A stretch of 64,000 bases of DNA from Thermoleophilia bacterium. GTDB lineage: Bacteria > Actinomycetota > Thermoleophilia > RBG-16-64-13. Below are positions 1-8,488 of this stretch, piece by piece. Numbering within the stretch: the stretch's first letter is position 1; each line of letters begins with the position of its first letter. A program made the position numbers and the translations under genes. Location: the NCBI GenBank assembly GCA_026415615.1, contig JAOAGT010000005.1, positions 244,443 through 308,442 on the forward strand. The letters run 5' to 3'. The notes under the pieces are model-generated. The model was not told where the DNA came from and did no database searches. It saw only the letters and a program-made list of their open reading frames with translations.

Positions 1-622
1 ACAAGGGAGTCAGCGTTGCCTGGTCCGATTAGCCCCACCTGCTCAAAATTCATGTGGGGATTAGAGGCCTGCAGGGCCTTTATCTTCTCAGGGTCCCTAA
101 GTGCCTCTTTCATAGCCACCGGCGAGACAAAACTATCTAACGGTTTTATTAACCGAGCATACTTGGACCCGCTACTTGGCTCGGCAGCTGGTGAGGTGAT
201 TCTCTCTCCACTGTACTCAGGCGCTAGTCCAATCGTGTAGTGGACAACGGGATTCTCCAAATTGCTCACTGTAACCGGACCGTGCGCCGTACCTTTGGGG
301 ACCACCACCACCGCAGGCTTGTCGAAGGTGTGCTTCTCCCGCTCTTCTCCCAGCTCCACCGAGATCTCAGCTCCCAGTATCCAAAGGCCTTTTCGTTATC
401 GATGCCTGCAAAAAGCAGAATCTCGTCAAAGGGGTGGACCACCATGCCCTCAGTCGGATGGTAAGTGCCTTCATGATTTAGGAAGCCGTAAGAAAAGTGA
501 GCGTTGAACCCCTCGAGGTCTTTAGACTCCATCCACACACGGGGTTCTGCATAAAGATTGTCAGGAGGCTGCTGGACAAGCAGCGGCTTGACTAGGTGAG
601 AAAACTCTTTTGCCCGGGCCAC
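1..622 (-). pseudogene. Cupin-like protein, frameshifted and cut by the window edge
   Basis: The reading frame starts at a GTG (622) behind an AAAGGAG site and reads well to FGYWELR. It then runs out of frame near position 375. Shifting by one base restores a good continuation, GAEISVELGEEREKHTFD, then a cupin-like stretch (VVVVPKGTAHGPV) that stays open to the window edge. The 'DLGGEVEIWLEDEKH...FVPAGMVHCPL' block of the tandem cupin at 42963-43859 aligns with the same region, so the two belong to one family. One missing base (a real frameshift or a sequencing error) explains the break. The gene is last in the ABC transporter operon to its right, 81 bp after the NTF2-like gene. Its function is unknown; cupins often bind a metal or a small carboxylate. 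Confidence 0.7.
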
Positions 623-703
623 AGAATTCTCCTTTCACTGGTCGATCGGGGCCACCGCCGCCTGAGTTACTTTATGCCTACAAGTTCCTTTCTGCCGGAC
701 AGC

Positions 704-1126
704 CTACCCTCGTTTCCACTCATGGATCCTAAAGTGAGCAATGCGGATGCGCGCCATCTTCCCTTCGTCATCAAGGTTATAAAGCACCCAATTGGTCATC
801 GCCAGGAGGTCCCCAGCCTTCATCGGCCCGATCGCTCCCCCGGCCATATCTTGAAAGCAGTCAAACACTGTATAAAGCTCAGCAAACACGAGGCCGTCTC
901 CTGATAGGAAGTCCCTGAGTTCGAGCGTTTCTCTTACGTGCTGGTGCAGATTGGCATACACATCGACAAACTGCTGTGGCCCGTGAAGTGTGATTGGCGG
1001 CCGGCTCGGATCATCCAGGTTGGAGAAGTACTCGACGACGATGTCCGGCCGAAAGTACTCGGCTAGCTTGTCATAACGCCTGTTGTTGAAGTGGTCGATG
1101 TATTCCAGATATGCCTGTCTGTCCAT
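704..1126 (-). CDS. NTF2/SnoaL-like small protein
   Basis: This 140-residue protein has the composition and pattern of the NTF2-like/SnoaL superfamily: an N-terminal helix (YLEYIDHFNNRRYDKLAEYF), a first strand around DIVVEYF, a middle section with HGPQQFVDVYANLHQHV, and closing strands (MARIRIAHFRIHEW). Members are cone-shaped enzymes (isomerases, dehydratases, cyclases) or ligand-binding proteins. I chose the ATG at 1126 because AAGGAG lies six bases before it; an in-frame GTG at 1141 would sit on that site. It follows livF by 36 bp in the same orientation and is probably co-transcribed with the transporter. This suggests a role in metabolism of the imported compound, which is inference. 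Confidence 0.7.
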   Translation of the reverse strand: MDRQAYLEYIDHFNNRRYDKLAEYFRPDIVVEYFSNLDDPSRPPITLHGPQQFVDVYANLHQHVRETLELRDFLSGDGLVFAELYTVFDCFQDMAGGAIGPMKAGDLLAMTNWVLYNLDDEGKMARIRIAHFRIHEWKRG

Positions 1127-1162
1127 CACTAACTCCTTCACCCGCGTCTAGCCCTCGGACCG

Positions 1163-1870
1163 TCAGTATCCCAAGTAAGCTTTCACAACTCTCTCATCAG
1201 CAGCGACATCGGCCGCCCTGCCGCTCACCGTGACCCGGCCTACCTCAAGTACGTATGCCCTGTGCGCGAGTCGCAGCGCCATTCTGGCATTCTGCTCAAC
1301 GAGGAGCACCGCCACCCCCGCCTCGTGGATCTGCTCAATGATTCTCGCCACTTCCTTGACCATGAGTGGGGAAAGCCCTAGGCTAGGCTCATCCATCAGC
1401 AGCACCTTCGGCCTGGCCATAAGAGCCCTAGCTACGGCAACCATCTGTTGCTCGCCTCCACTAAGATCGCTGGCACGGTGATCTAGACGGCGCTCTAGTG
1501 CTGGGAAATGTCGATACATCCTTTCCAAATTCTCTCTAAGTTCAGAGCGGCTTTTTAGAAGGTATCCGCCCATTTGCAGGTTCTGCAGGACAGTGAGCGT
1601 GTAAAAAAGTTGTCTACCCTCAGGTACGTGGGCGATACCCCTTCTCACGCGCTCGTGAGGAGGAAGATCGTCTATCCGCTGCCCCCGGTACCAGATCTCT
1701 CCTGAGCTCGCCTTTTTGAGACCCGATATGGTCCGCAGTAAAGTGGTCTTACCCGCGCCATTCGCACCAAGTAGGGTGACGATCTCGCCTTCCTCCACTG
1801 TCAGAGACACGCCGCGTAGCGCCTCGGCTAGCCCGTAATGCACCCACAAGTCCTTGACCTCAAGCAGCAT
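1163..1870 (-). CDS. livF: Branched-chain-type ABC transporter ATPase, LivF
   Basis: The 235-residue protein is a complete LivF-type ATPase of the hydrophobic amino acid uptake family. It shows Walker A GANGAGKTT (about residue 34), the loop VPEGRQLFYTLTV, signature LSGGEQQ (about 137), Walker B VLLMDEPSLGLSP and the switch histidine region VLLVEQNARMAL. It would pair with LivG on the cytoplasmic face of the LivH/LivM permease. Its ATG at 1870 overlaps the end of livG by 11 bp, so the two are translationally coupled. The binding protein, both permeases and both ATPases are all in this operon. The substrate is not predictable: this family carries amino acids, but also urea, amides and aromatic acids. 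Confidence 0.95.
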   Translation of the reverse strand: MLLEVKDLWVHYGLAEALRGVSLTVEEGEIVTLLGANGAGKTTLLRTISGLKKASSGEIWYRGQRIDDLPPHERVRRGIAHVPEGRQLFYTLTVLQNLQMGGYLLKSRSELRENLERMYRHFPALERRLDHRASDLSGGEQQMVAVARALMARPKVLLMDEPSLGLSPLMVKEVARIIEQIHEAGVAVLLVEQNARMALRLAHRAYVLEVGRVTVSGRAADVAADERVVKAYLGY

Positions 1871-2660
1871 CTGTGTCCTCTCCCATGTACGCTTCTATCA
1901 CCTGTGGGTTTTGCCGGACCTCCTCTGGCAGCCCTTCAGCGATTTTCTTCCCGTAGCTGATCACAGTGACTACGTCCGATATATTCATAACAACGCGCAT
2001 GGAGTGCTCTACAAGCAGCACTGTCACCCCTCGCTGCCGGATCTTAAGGATGCGCTCCACCATCTCGTTGGATTCAGTCGGGTTCATGCCAGTGACGGGC
2101 TCATCCATAAGCAACAGCGTGGGATTACAAGCAAGAGCGATGCTTACCCCCAGAGCCCTTTGATGGCCGTGAGGCAAATTCCGTGCCAGCTCATAGGCAT
2201 AGGGAGAAAGACCCATGAAGTCGATAATCTCGAGAGCTTGCTCAACGGCCTTGCGTTCTTGTTCCCGAGCTCGCCGGGTATGCAGAAACTCTCTCCATAT
2301 GCCTGCCCTGTGGTGCAAATGAAAGCCGGTTAGGACATTGTCCAGGACAGAGTAATCCATGAAGAGAAACGTTTGCTGAAAAGATCGGGTGATCCCTTTC
2401 TTTACGATTTCGTGAGGCTCAAGGCCTGTGATGTTCTCACCTCGGAAGTAGATCTTGCCGCTAGTCGGGCGGAGCATCCCGGTCACAAGGTTGAATACTG
2501 TGGTTTTGCCAGCTCCGTTCGGACCAATCAAGCTGTGTATGGTCCCCGGCTTAACACTAAAGCTAAGGTCTGACACAGCCTCGAGCTTGCCAAAGTTCTT
2601 GCTGACACCCTCAAGCCTGAGAAGATCCGCCGATTCCTGCTGTGCACGTTCCTCGGTCAA
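1860..2660 (-). CDS. livG: Branched-chain-type ABC transporter ATPase, LivG
   Basis: A LivG-type ATPase with Walker A GPNGAGKTT, signature LPHGHQR and Walker B LLLMDEPVTGMNP followed by VLLVEHSMRVVM. The DEPVTGMNP ending is typical of LivG. The frame is open to 2729, but AGGGGGA lies just before a TTG at 2660 that overlaps the livM stop codon (TTGA), so I take the TTG, giving 266 residues. The His in the signature (LPHG rather than LPYG) is shared with the second LivG at 17237. It acts with LivF as the energy-coupling pair of the transporter. Confidence 0.93.
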   Translation of the reverse strand: MTEERAQQESADLLRLEGVSKNFGKLEAVSDLSFSVKPGTIHSLIGPNGAGKTTVFNLVTGMLRPTSGKIYFRGENITGLEPHEIVKKGITRSFQQTFLFMDYSVLDNVLTGFHLHHRAGIWREFLHTRRAREQERKAVEQALEIIDFMGLSPYAYELARNLPHGHQRALGVSIALACNPTLLLMDEPVTGMNPTESNEMVERILKIRQRGVTVLLVEHSMRVVMNISDVVTVISYGKKIAEGLPEEVRQNPQVIEAYMGEDTDAA

Positions 2661-3691
2661 CGAGAATTCCCCCTGTAGTCCTGCCCAGCTTCCTCCTCTT
2701 TTTTCGCCCGCCCCAACAGGGGTGTCCAACCCCGCCCGGTTAACCGACGACGAACCTTCCGGTCTAACCAGCCAAGAACACCACCGGGAAGAAAGATAAC
2801 CACCAGGATGATCACAACCGACGTGATGATGGACTCATACTCCGACGCCACCCGTAGGTACTCGGGCACAAACGCTAGTATCAACGCACCAACTAGCGGG
2901 CCTACTAGACTGTAGGAGATCCCGCCGATGACCACGTACATGATGACGTTCAAAGATTTTTCCAGTCCAAAAGTAGCCGGAACAGCCACCAGTGAAAATG
3001 CCATGTAGAACGTACCCGCTAAAGCAAGAAAGAAATTGCTGATTAGCACATTCGCCATTCGGTAGCGCACAACATCGATGCCGACCGAACTTGCCAGCTT
3101 GACGCTTTGTCCTATGGCACTCCACGAACGCCCGATCCGCGAATGGATCAACAGGTAATAACAAAGAAGATTGAATCCGATGAAGGCAACGCCCAGGTAG
3201 TACAGCTCGCGTTTGCTGTCAAACACCAGGCCCCCAATTGCGGGCGGCCTGATTACATCCGTTCCCCCCCAGCCGCCAAAGAACTCAACTGACCCAAACA
3301 ACTGTTGAATAGCAAGGGCGATGACCATCCCAAACATCAAGAACACCATCATGCCCCGTGGGATGGCGACCCTGTAAACAAGATAGCCAAGCACCACCGA
3401 AACAAGCCCAGCGATTGGAATAGTCAGCCAGTAACTCAACCCGGCCTTGGTGATTAGCATGGCAGTGGTATAAGCCCCGATGCCCCACCAAGCAGCAGAG
3501 TCAAACCTGGGAAGGCCCACACGGATGGTAAACGCGAATGACAGCCCAAGCATGCCATACGTCATAGTCAGAATGAACAGTTGAACCGTGTAAGGGCCAA
3601 CAAGCCATGGCAAAGCAAGAACAATAGCGAGAACCACCGTTAGAGCTGCCAACTTCTTCTTGGCCACTTCTGCTCTTAGGTTCGTCGTCAC
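2657..3691 (-). CDS. livM: Branched-chain-type ABC transporter permease, LivM
   Basis: A 344-residue, strongly hydrophobic LivM-type permease with about ten predicted membrane segments. The family region (GLSFAFTIRVGLPRFDSAAW) lies near residue 50. The cytoplasmic ATPase-contact loop is around SRIGRSWSAIGQSVKLASSVGID, and the FLPGGVLGW ending is typical. It starts at a GTG (3691) six bases after the livH stop. With LivH it forms the membrane channel. LivM usually reads 'YNG..GQ.SLG.A.F'; here the loop is divergent, so the substrate may not be a normal amino acid. Confidence 0.93.
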   Translation of the reverse strand: MTTNLRAEVAKKKLAALTVVLAIVLALPWLVGPYTVQLFILTMTYGMLGLSFAFTIRVGLPRFDSAAWWGIGAYTTAMLITKAGLSYWLTIPIAGLVSVVLGYLVYRVAIPRGMMVFLMFGMVIALAIQQLFGSVEFFGGWGGTDVIRPPAIGGLVFDSKRELYYLGVAFIGFNLLCYYLLIHSRIGRSWSAIGQSVKLASSVGIDVVRYRMANVLISNFFLALAGTFYMAFSLVAVPATFGLEKSLNVIMYVVIGGISYSLVGPLVGALILAFVPEYLRVASEYESIITSVVIILVVIFLPGGVLGWLDRKVRRRLTGRGWTPLLGRAKKEEEAGQDYRGNSR

Positions 3692-3697
3692 GCTCTT

Positions 3698-4573
3698 CTA
3701 CTCCCCAGGAACGGGCAGTGGCTTTCCAAAAAGCCCACCCGGTCGGAAGAAAATTAGGATGGCCACAAGAACAAAAATCACTAGCAATCCGAGATGGCCG
3801 AAGAACTGAAACGCAAAGCTCTCCGCGATCCCCACCAAAAACGCAGCCAGCAAGGCGCCAGCCATGCTGCCTGTGCCTCCCACCAAGACCACCAGGAGAG
3901 CTTTGATGAAAATAGTTGACCCCATGGTCCCTGACGCTGCCAACACCGGCGCAACCAAAGCACCAGCGACTCCGCACAGACCGCAACCAACCGCCATGGC
4001 TGTCCAGAATATTCGCTCCGGATTTATGCCTTGGAGACTGGCAACGTCTCTGTTTTCAGCAGCAGCAAGCATGGATATGCCCACCTTCGTCTTCATAAAG
4101 AAATGGAGCAGCACCATGACCACGACTGCGCCAGCAATAACTGCAAGCTTGCCGTTTGGCACAGATACCCCGCCGACGCCGACAGTTCCTGGCACTACGG
4201 GTGGCAGCACTGCTTCCCGGGAGCCGAAACTCAGGATGGCAGCCTGAGCCACGATTGTCCCGAACGCCACCGTTACCAGCATCGTATTGAAGAATCCGGA
4301 GGGAAGCGTCCAGCGAATCACCCCAAAATACAGAAGGGCACCCAGCAAACCGGTGCCAAGCACAGCCAAGATCACGGCAACCGGATATGGAAGACCGAGG
4401 TGTTGAACAGCAGCGATGGTGGCAAAAGCGCCCAACATGTAGAACTGGCCCTGGGCGAAGTTAAAAACCTGGATGACGCCCAAAATCAGTGTGAATCCGG
4501 ACGCTATCAGGGCATAAATGCCCCCAATCATTACCCCGTTCACAAGTATCTGCAGGAACAGAGCAAGATCCAA
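3698..4573 (-). CDS. livH: Branched-chain-type ABC transporter permease, LivH
   Basis: A 291-residue LivH permease. The N-terminus (LVNGVMIGGIYALIASGFTLI) and the block GVIQVFNFAQGQFYMLGAF are diagnostic of the family. The ATPase-contact loop falls around AAAENRDVASLQGINPERIF, and the end LIFFRPGGLFGKP is typical. It starts at a TTG (4573), the first start codon after an in-frame stop, with AGGGGAG eight bases upstream. It is preceded by a 202-bp gap after the binding-protein gene that contains a long hairpin, and followed directly by livM. Confidence 0.93.
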   Translation of the reverse strand: MDLALFLQILVNGVMIGGIYALIASGFTLILGVIQVFNFAQGQFYMLGAFATIAAVQHLGLPYPVAVILAVLGTGLLGALLYFGVIRWTLPSGFFNTMLVTVAFGTIVAQAAILSFGSREAVLPPVVPGTVGVGGVSVPNGKLAVIAGAVVVMVLLHFFMKTKVGISMLAAAENRDVASLQGINPERIFWTAMAVGCGLCGVAGALVAPVLAASGTMGSTIFIKALLVVLVGGTGSMAGALLAAFLVGIAESFAFQFFGHLGLLVIFVLVAILIFFRPGGLFGKPLPVPGE

Positions 4574-4634
4574 GAATCACACTCCCCTGAGTCGACTTGC
4601 GCTCATTCGCTTAGTTACATCGCCCAAAAGAAAA

Positions 4635-4708
4635 GACGACCACCCTGAGCCGAGCCCTGTACATGCACCTTGTGGCAACCCCAGCCTCTCGTGCTCAGGG
4701 CAGTCGTC
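4635..4708 (-). promoter_or_regulatory. Intercistronic hairpin between binding protein and livH
   Basis: Two arms pair here: GACGAC-CA-CCCTGAGC (4635-4650) and GCTCAGGG-CA-GTCGTC (4693-4708). That gives 8 bp plus 6 bp of stem separated by a CA/CA internal loop, with a 42-base apical region. It lies between the stop of the binding-protein gene and livH. Hairpins at this point in other binding-protein operons stabilise the upstream message and lower expression of the permease genes. That role is inferred here. Confidence 0.45.
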
Positions 4709-4775
4709 ATACTGTCACTACAGAACGCCAAGCTCCCACGCCGATGTCACCCTGGGAAGTCGCTCCCTCCTCGTA

Positions 4776-6134
4776 TCACAAGTCTGAGAAGTCAAACAGG
4801 CTTTCCTCCTCGGGGAAAGTTGGTTTGCCGTGCTCCTCCCAGTACTTCTTGAACTGATCGACCAGGCCCAAAGCCTTGATGGACACCAGATACTGGTCCT
4901 TCACGCTTACAATGCGCTTTGCCACCATCTTTCCGTCATGAATCTCGTACATGTAATGCCCTGGAGCCGAATCAATTGTGTCGAGGATTCCAACGTCAGG
5001 CCGAGCAAAAAGCTGTGTGTGTCCGCAGAGAGTGGCCACGCCGTGATCCATGCTCTTAAGACACTTGGTAATCGCATCGACATCTGTACTTTGTGCAAGG
5101 TTTACTGCCTCTTCGAACAGGAACCACGGACCAACCCAAAATATGCCCTCTTGGCGCAGATCCCCGTACTCCTGTTGATAGCGATCAATTAGGGCCAGCA
5201 TTTTTGGATCCTTCTGGATTCCCCGAGGATCGTAGTACATACCGGTCCAGCCTTCGACGTAGTCCTTTCCGACTTGAGCCACTATGTTTTCCAGCAACTG
5301 CGGGTCAATATTCCCTGGATAGATGAACTTGTCGTACCCGACATCCTTTAGAGCTCTAATGATGTTGACCAGATGATCAGAATTGCTGACGTAGGCCAGT
5401 TCCACCAGGTCCGGGTTGAGACTCTTTACCTTGGTAGCCACTGGGCCGAAGTCAGTTGTATCGTTTGGGAAGGTTATTGGTTCAAGCTCTTTTAAGCCCG
5501 CCAACTCACCCGCACGAGCCCAGTTAACGTTGCCAACCTGCGCCTGGAGCGTATCAGTATCAACAATGACCGAGGTCTTTGCCCCTTTGTCTACATAGTA
5601 CTTCTGCATGTTATAAGCAGCACCGAGAGCGAACGACAGGCACTGACCGCGGATCACATATTTGAACTCTGGCTTGAGAGTGTCAGGACTGAAGTCAGTG
5701 CCCATCCAAAGAACTTTGTTGGGCTCTGTGATTGTTACACCAACCGACGGAACGTCAGTCCATGTGCAGACTATGTATTTGATCCCGTCCTGCAGTACTG
5801 CTTTCTCATAGGCCGAGCGAGATTTAGTGGTATCAGCGATTCCACAGTCGTACACCACGAACTCGACCTTGTATTTCTTGCCGCCGATTTCCCAACCCCC
5901 CGCCTCGTTCTTGATCTTAGCGAAAAGGTTGAGCCACTTTTGCATCTCAAGCCCCTGTGGAGTGCTCAAGGAGACCATCGAGCCAATCTTGAGAACCTCA
6001 GTCGGTTCCGACGGAGCTGTGCTCGAAGTCCCCCCGGCAGTGCTAGTCGTTGCCTCCTCACCACAGGCAACCAAGAAGACGACAAAAACAATTGCAATAA
6101 ACAACCCGGTAGCCACGCACCATGATTTTCGCAT
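4776..6134 (-). CDS. ABC transporter substrate-binding lipoprotein, LivJ/LivK family
   Basis: A 452-residue periplasmic-binding-protein type 1 lipoprotein. It has a signal peptide (KSWCVATGLFIAIVFVVF), lipobox LVAC, and a short Thr/Ser-rich linker (EEATTSTAGGTSSTAPSE). The binding fold starts at LKIGSMVSLSTPQGLEMQKW. Conserved features include LVELAYVSNSDHLVNIIRALKDVGYD in the second lobe. The ATG at 6134 sits six bases after GGGGG; a TTG at 6149 overlaps that site. It is the first gene of the operon and delivers the ligand to LivHMGF. The first-lobe pocket differs from classic LivJ, so the ligand is unknown. Confidence 0.92.
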   Translation of the reverse strand: MRKSWCVATGLFIAIVFVVFLVACGEEATTSTAGGTSSTAPSEPTEVLKIGSMVSLSTPQGLEMQKWLNLFAKIKNEAGGWEIGGKKYKVEFVVYDCGIADTTKSRSAYEKAVLQDGIKYIVCTWTDVPSVGVTITEPNKVLWMGTDFSPDTLKPEFKYVIRGQCLSFALGAAYNMQKYYVDKGAKTSVIVDTDTLQAQVGNVNWARAGELAGLKELEPITFPNDTTDFGPVATKVKSLNPDLVELAYVSNSDHLVNIIRALKDVGYDKFIYPGNIDPQLLENIVAQVGKDYVEGWTGMYYDPRGIQKDPKMLALIDRYQQEYGDLRQEGIFWVGPWFLFEEAVNLAQSTDVDAITKCLKSMDHGVATLCGHTQLFARPDVGILDTIDSAPGHYMYEIHDGKMVAKRIVSVKDQYLVSIKALGLVDQFKKYWEEHGKPTFPEEESLFDFSDL

Positions 6135-6506
6135 CGTCGCCCCCTTCAAAGCCTAATGTGTACCCCTGTCTGAGTATCCGGTGCGCGGTGGTCTGAGCGA
6201 GCGCCGCTCCTGGCACAGAGGGCAATCCAACACCTAGGTGCCGGATACGATCCGTGTCTTTCGGAGACCAAGAAAGGCGTCTGGCCATCGGCACCCCATC
6301 GGCAGCCTATCACCGGCCCTAGGACGTGTCAACAACTCGCATTGTATGAAATCTATCCCCCAGCACCCTGTGCCGGCCTGTTCTCTAACCTTGGCCATCT
6401 TTGCCTTCCTACCTCCACCAGCGCGGTAGACTTCCCGCGGACGGTCGGGAAATTGCCAAGACCAAGCGGGTGGTACGATTGAGAGGATGTTGCGAAAGGA
6501 GCCAAT
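6135..6506. other. Divergent intergenic region, no gene recognised
   Basis: This 372-bp gap separates the Liv operon (minus) from the DUF169/MFS pair (plus) and should hold both promoters. The recognisable structures are a perfect 10-bp palindrome, CACCTAGGTG, at 6231-6240, and an inverted repeat GTATCCGG (6174-6181) / CCGGATAC (6241-6248) that encloses it. A GAAAGGAG site precedes the ATG at 6507. Short frames here look random. Confidence 0.6.
6174..6248. promoter_or_regulatory. Candidate operator: palindrome inside an inverted repeat
   Basis: CACCTAGGTG (6231-6240) is a perfect palindrome about 100 bp upstream of the binding-protein start. It directly abuts CCGGATAC (6241-6248), which is the reverse complement of GTATCCGG at 6174-6181. 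Such symmetric sites between divergent operons often bind a dimeric regulator. No regulator gene is adjacent, so this is a candidate only. Confidence 0.3.
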
Positions 6507-7256
6507 ATGGAACAACCAGTCTTTGCCAGTAAAATTCCCGACCCATCTCCCATCCTCGACCGTCTCGCCATCACGCAGCCCCTCGTGGCCTTCTATGACG
6601 CTCCCGATCCCGCACCCTTTGCCCCCTTGGTGGAACCACGCGGCCGCGAGTGCATATTTGCTTCTTTCAAAGACTGGCGGGAAGGTCGTACGCTTCACCT
6701 GACCAAGCAAAAGCACGGCTGCGGCGGTGGCCATCTGCTCGGTGTCCAACCCAGATCACGGGAGGAAATGGTGGCTTTTCTGTGCGACCAGGAGGGGCTT
6801 CGCGCCACCCGGGACCTTATGAACCAGTGGCTAGATGTAGCACCTCGCTACATTCCGATTCACGAGCATATCCTCATTGGCCCCTTTAGGCCCGAGCAGT
6901 ACGAATACCTGCGCACCATCACGTTCTTTGTCAACCCTGACCAGCTCGCGGTGCTTTTTTCAGGCGCCGTGTACTACGCCGCCCCGGCCGACCCGGAACC
7001 TGTCATCTCACGCTTTGGTTCGGGCTGCATGCAGCTTACCTCGGTGTTTAACAGCCTCGATATTCCCCAGGCAAGCATTGGTTCCCTTGATCATGCCATG
7101 CGCCGATACCTCGAGCCTTGGATGATCGCTTTCACCGTGACGCGGCCCATGTTCGAACAGCTATGCCGGTGGAGCCAAGACCCCAAGAGCTCATTACACA
7201 CTGAGTTCACGAATAGCCTGATTAAGGCCCGCGGAGGCTCGCTCGCGACGCGATGA
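6507..7256 (+). CDS. DUF169 family protein
   Basis: A 249-residue soluble protein of the DUF169 family, found mostly in anaerobic bacteria and archaea and of unknown function. Family hallmarks are an N-terminal ITQPLVAFYDAPD segment, a Cys/Gly-rich block KQKHGCGGGHLLG (about residue 72), HILIGPFRP, FFVNPDQLAVLFSGAVYY, and a C-terminal PMFEQLCRW. The conserved Cys residues in CGGG and GCMQL are compatible with metal or cofactor binding, but this is not shown. GAAAGGAG precedes the ATG. It overlaps the downstream MFS gene by 4 bp (ATGA), so the two are one transcription unit. A second copy lies at 36608. Confidence 0.85.
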   Translation: MEQPVFASKIPDPSPILDRLAITQPLVAFYDAPDPAPFAPLVEPRGRECIFASFKDWREGRTLHLTKQKHGCGGGHLLGVQPRSREEMVAFLCDQEGLRATRDLMNQWLDVAPRYIPIHEHILIGPFRPEQYEYLRTITFFVNPDQLAVLFSGAVYYAAPADPEPVISRFGSGCMQLTSVFNSLDIPQASIGSLDHAMRRYLEPWMIAFTVTRPMFEQLCRWSQDPKSSLHTEFTNSLIKARGGSLATR

Positions 7257-8488
7257 GGAGGTCGGGAGCCATCTCACCGCCTGACTCCGCGCCGTCTAGA
7301 ACCGCCCAGACCGCGCAACCTCTGTGGACCCGGAGTTTTGTGTTGATCTCCGTGGTCAACTTCTTGCACGCGGTCTGTTTTCTGCTCCTCATGATCGTAA
7401 TGTCTAAGGTAGCCACCGACCGCTTTGGCGTGACCCCTGCGATAGCCGGACTTGCAGCCAGCATCTTCATAATTGGCGCTTTTGTGGTCCGTCCTTTTCT
7501 GGGGAAGTGGATATACCGCATCGGGCAGACAACCACTCTGTATATTGGCTCTGTCCTTAGCGTGGCGCTCACCATAGCCTACTTCGGCGCTAACAACAGC
7601 CTGCTTTTGCTAGCCGTCCGCTTCTTCCACGGAGTTGCTAACTCCACCACCGCCATGGCGGTCGCGACGATGGTGGCCAACGTGGTCCCTCGTGAACGTT
7701 ATGGAGAGGGAATTGGCTACTTTACCCTGGGCCAGACCCTGTCGACCGCTATAGGTCCTTTTGTCGGCCTGATGCTCCTTCAGCACGGCGGGTTTACCGC
7801 AATCGTAGCCACTTGCGCAGTCATCGCCGGCATTGCTCTTGTGCTCGTCCCCTTCTTGCGAGTCAAAGAGCCCGTGCTTACGCCGGAGCAATTAAGGGAG
7901 GAAAAGGGCGGGAAGCTAAGCAGTTTCGTTGAGCCGCGCGCCGTACCAATCGGTATTGCGCTCATGATCACCTATCTTTGTTATTCAAGCATTTCTTCGT
8001 TTCTTGCCCTCTACGCGGAGCGCATCAATGTCACGACGGCAGCTAAGGCCTTTTTCATTGTTTACGCAGCGGTGGTGTTCCTTACTCGGCCAAGCGCGGG
8101 GCGGCGCTTTGATACCAGGGGAGAGAACTCGGTAATGTATGTCTCAATCGCCGTTTTTGCCCTGGGTCTCACTGTGCTTGCCCTGGCAAACCACGGAGCC
8201 GTGCTTCTCCTGGCAGCGGCTGTGCTGGGTCTAGGGTTTGGCACCGTTCAGTCCTGCGGAAGAGCCCTTATTATCAAGGTCACTCCACTACACCGCATGG
8301 GTCAGGCCAATTCCACCTTTTACATTTTTGGCGACACCGGGCTCGGGGTGGGTCCGCTCATTTGCGGTCTTCTCATTCCCCTCACCGGCTACCGCGGCAT
8401 GTACGGAGTGATGGCGGGGCTCGCTGTGGTATCACTAGCCCTGTATCACTTTCTACACGGGCGGCGAGTCAAGACCGGTCACGTCTGA
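7253..8488 (+). CDS. MFS transporter
   Basis: A 411-residue major facilitator superfamily protein with about 12 membrane segments. The loop 2-3 region GKWIYRIGQTTTLYIGS resembles the MFS signature. Segment 4-5 has VVPRERYGEGIGYFTLGQTLSTAIGPFVG, typical of drug/metabolite efflux MFS proteins. The N-terminal 25 residues are a Pro/Ser/Thr-rich tail before the first helix. It is translationally coupled to the DUF169 gene. Its 3' end overlaps the convergent MFS gene by 10 bp. The substrate is unknown; export of a small organic molecule is likely. Confidence 0.9.
   Translation: MRRSGAISPPDSAPSRTAQTAQPLWTRSFVLISVVNFLHAVCFLLLMIVMSKVATDRFGVTPAIAGLAASIFIIGAFVVRPFLGKWIYRIGQTTTLYIGSVLSVALTIAYFGANNSLLLLAVRFFHGVANSTTAMAVATMVANVVPRERYGEGIGYFTLGQTLSTAIGPFVGLMLLQHGGFTAIVATCAVIAGIALVLVPFLRVKEPVLTPEQLREEKGGKLSSFVEPRAVPIGIALMITYLCYSSISSFLALYAERINVTTAAKAFFIVYAAVVFLTRPSAGRRFDTRGENSVMYVSIAVFALGLTVLALANHGAVLLLAAAVLGLGFGTVQSCGRALIIKVTPLHRMGQANSTFYIFGDTGLGVGPLICGLLIPLTGYRGMYGVMAGLAVVSLALYHFLHGRRVKTGHV

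Noticed and set aside
4776..6134. Specific ligand assignment (leucine, urea or amide) for the binding proteins
   Set aside because: The pocket residues are not recognisable enough from sequence.
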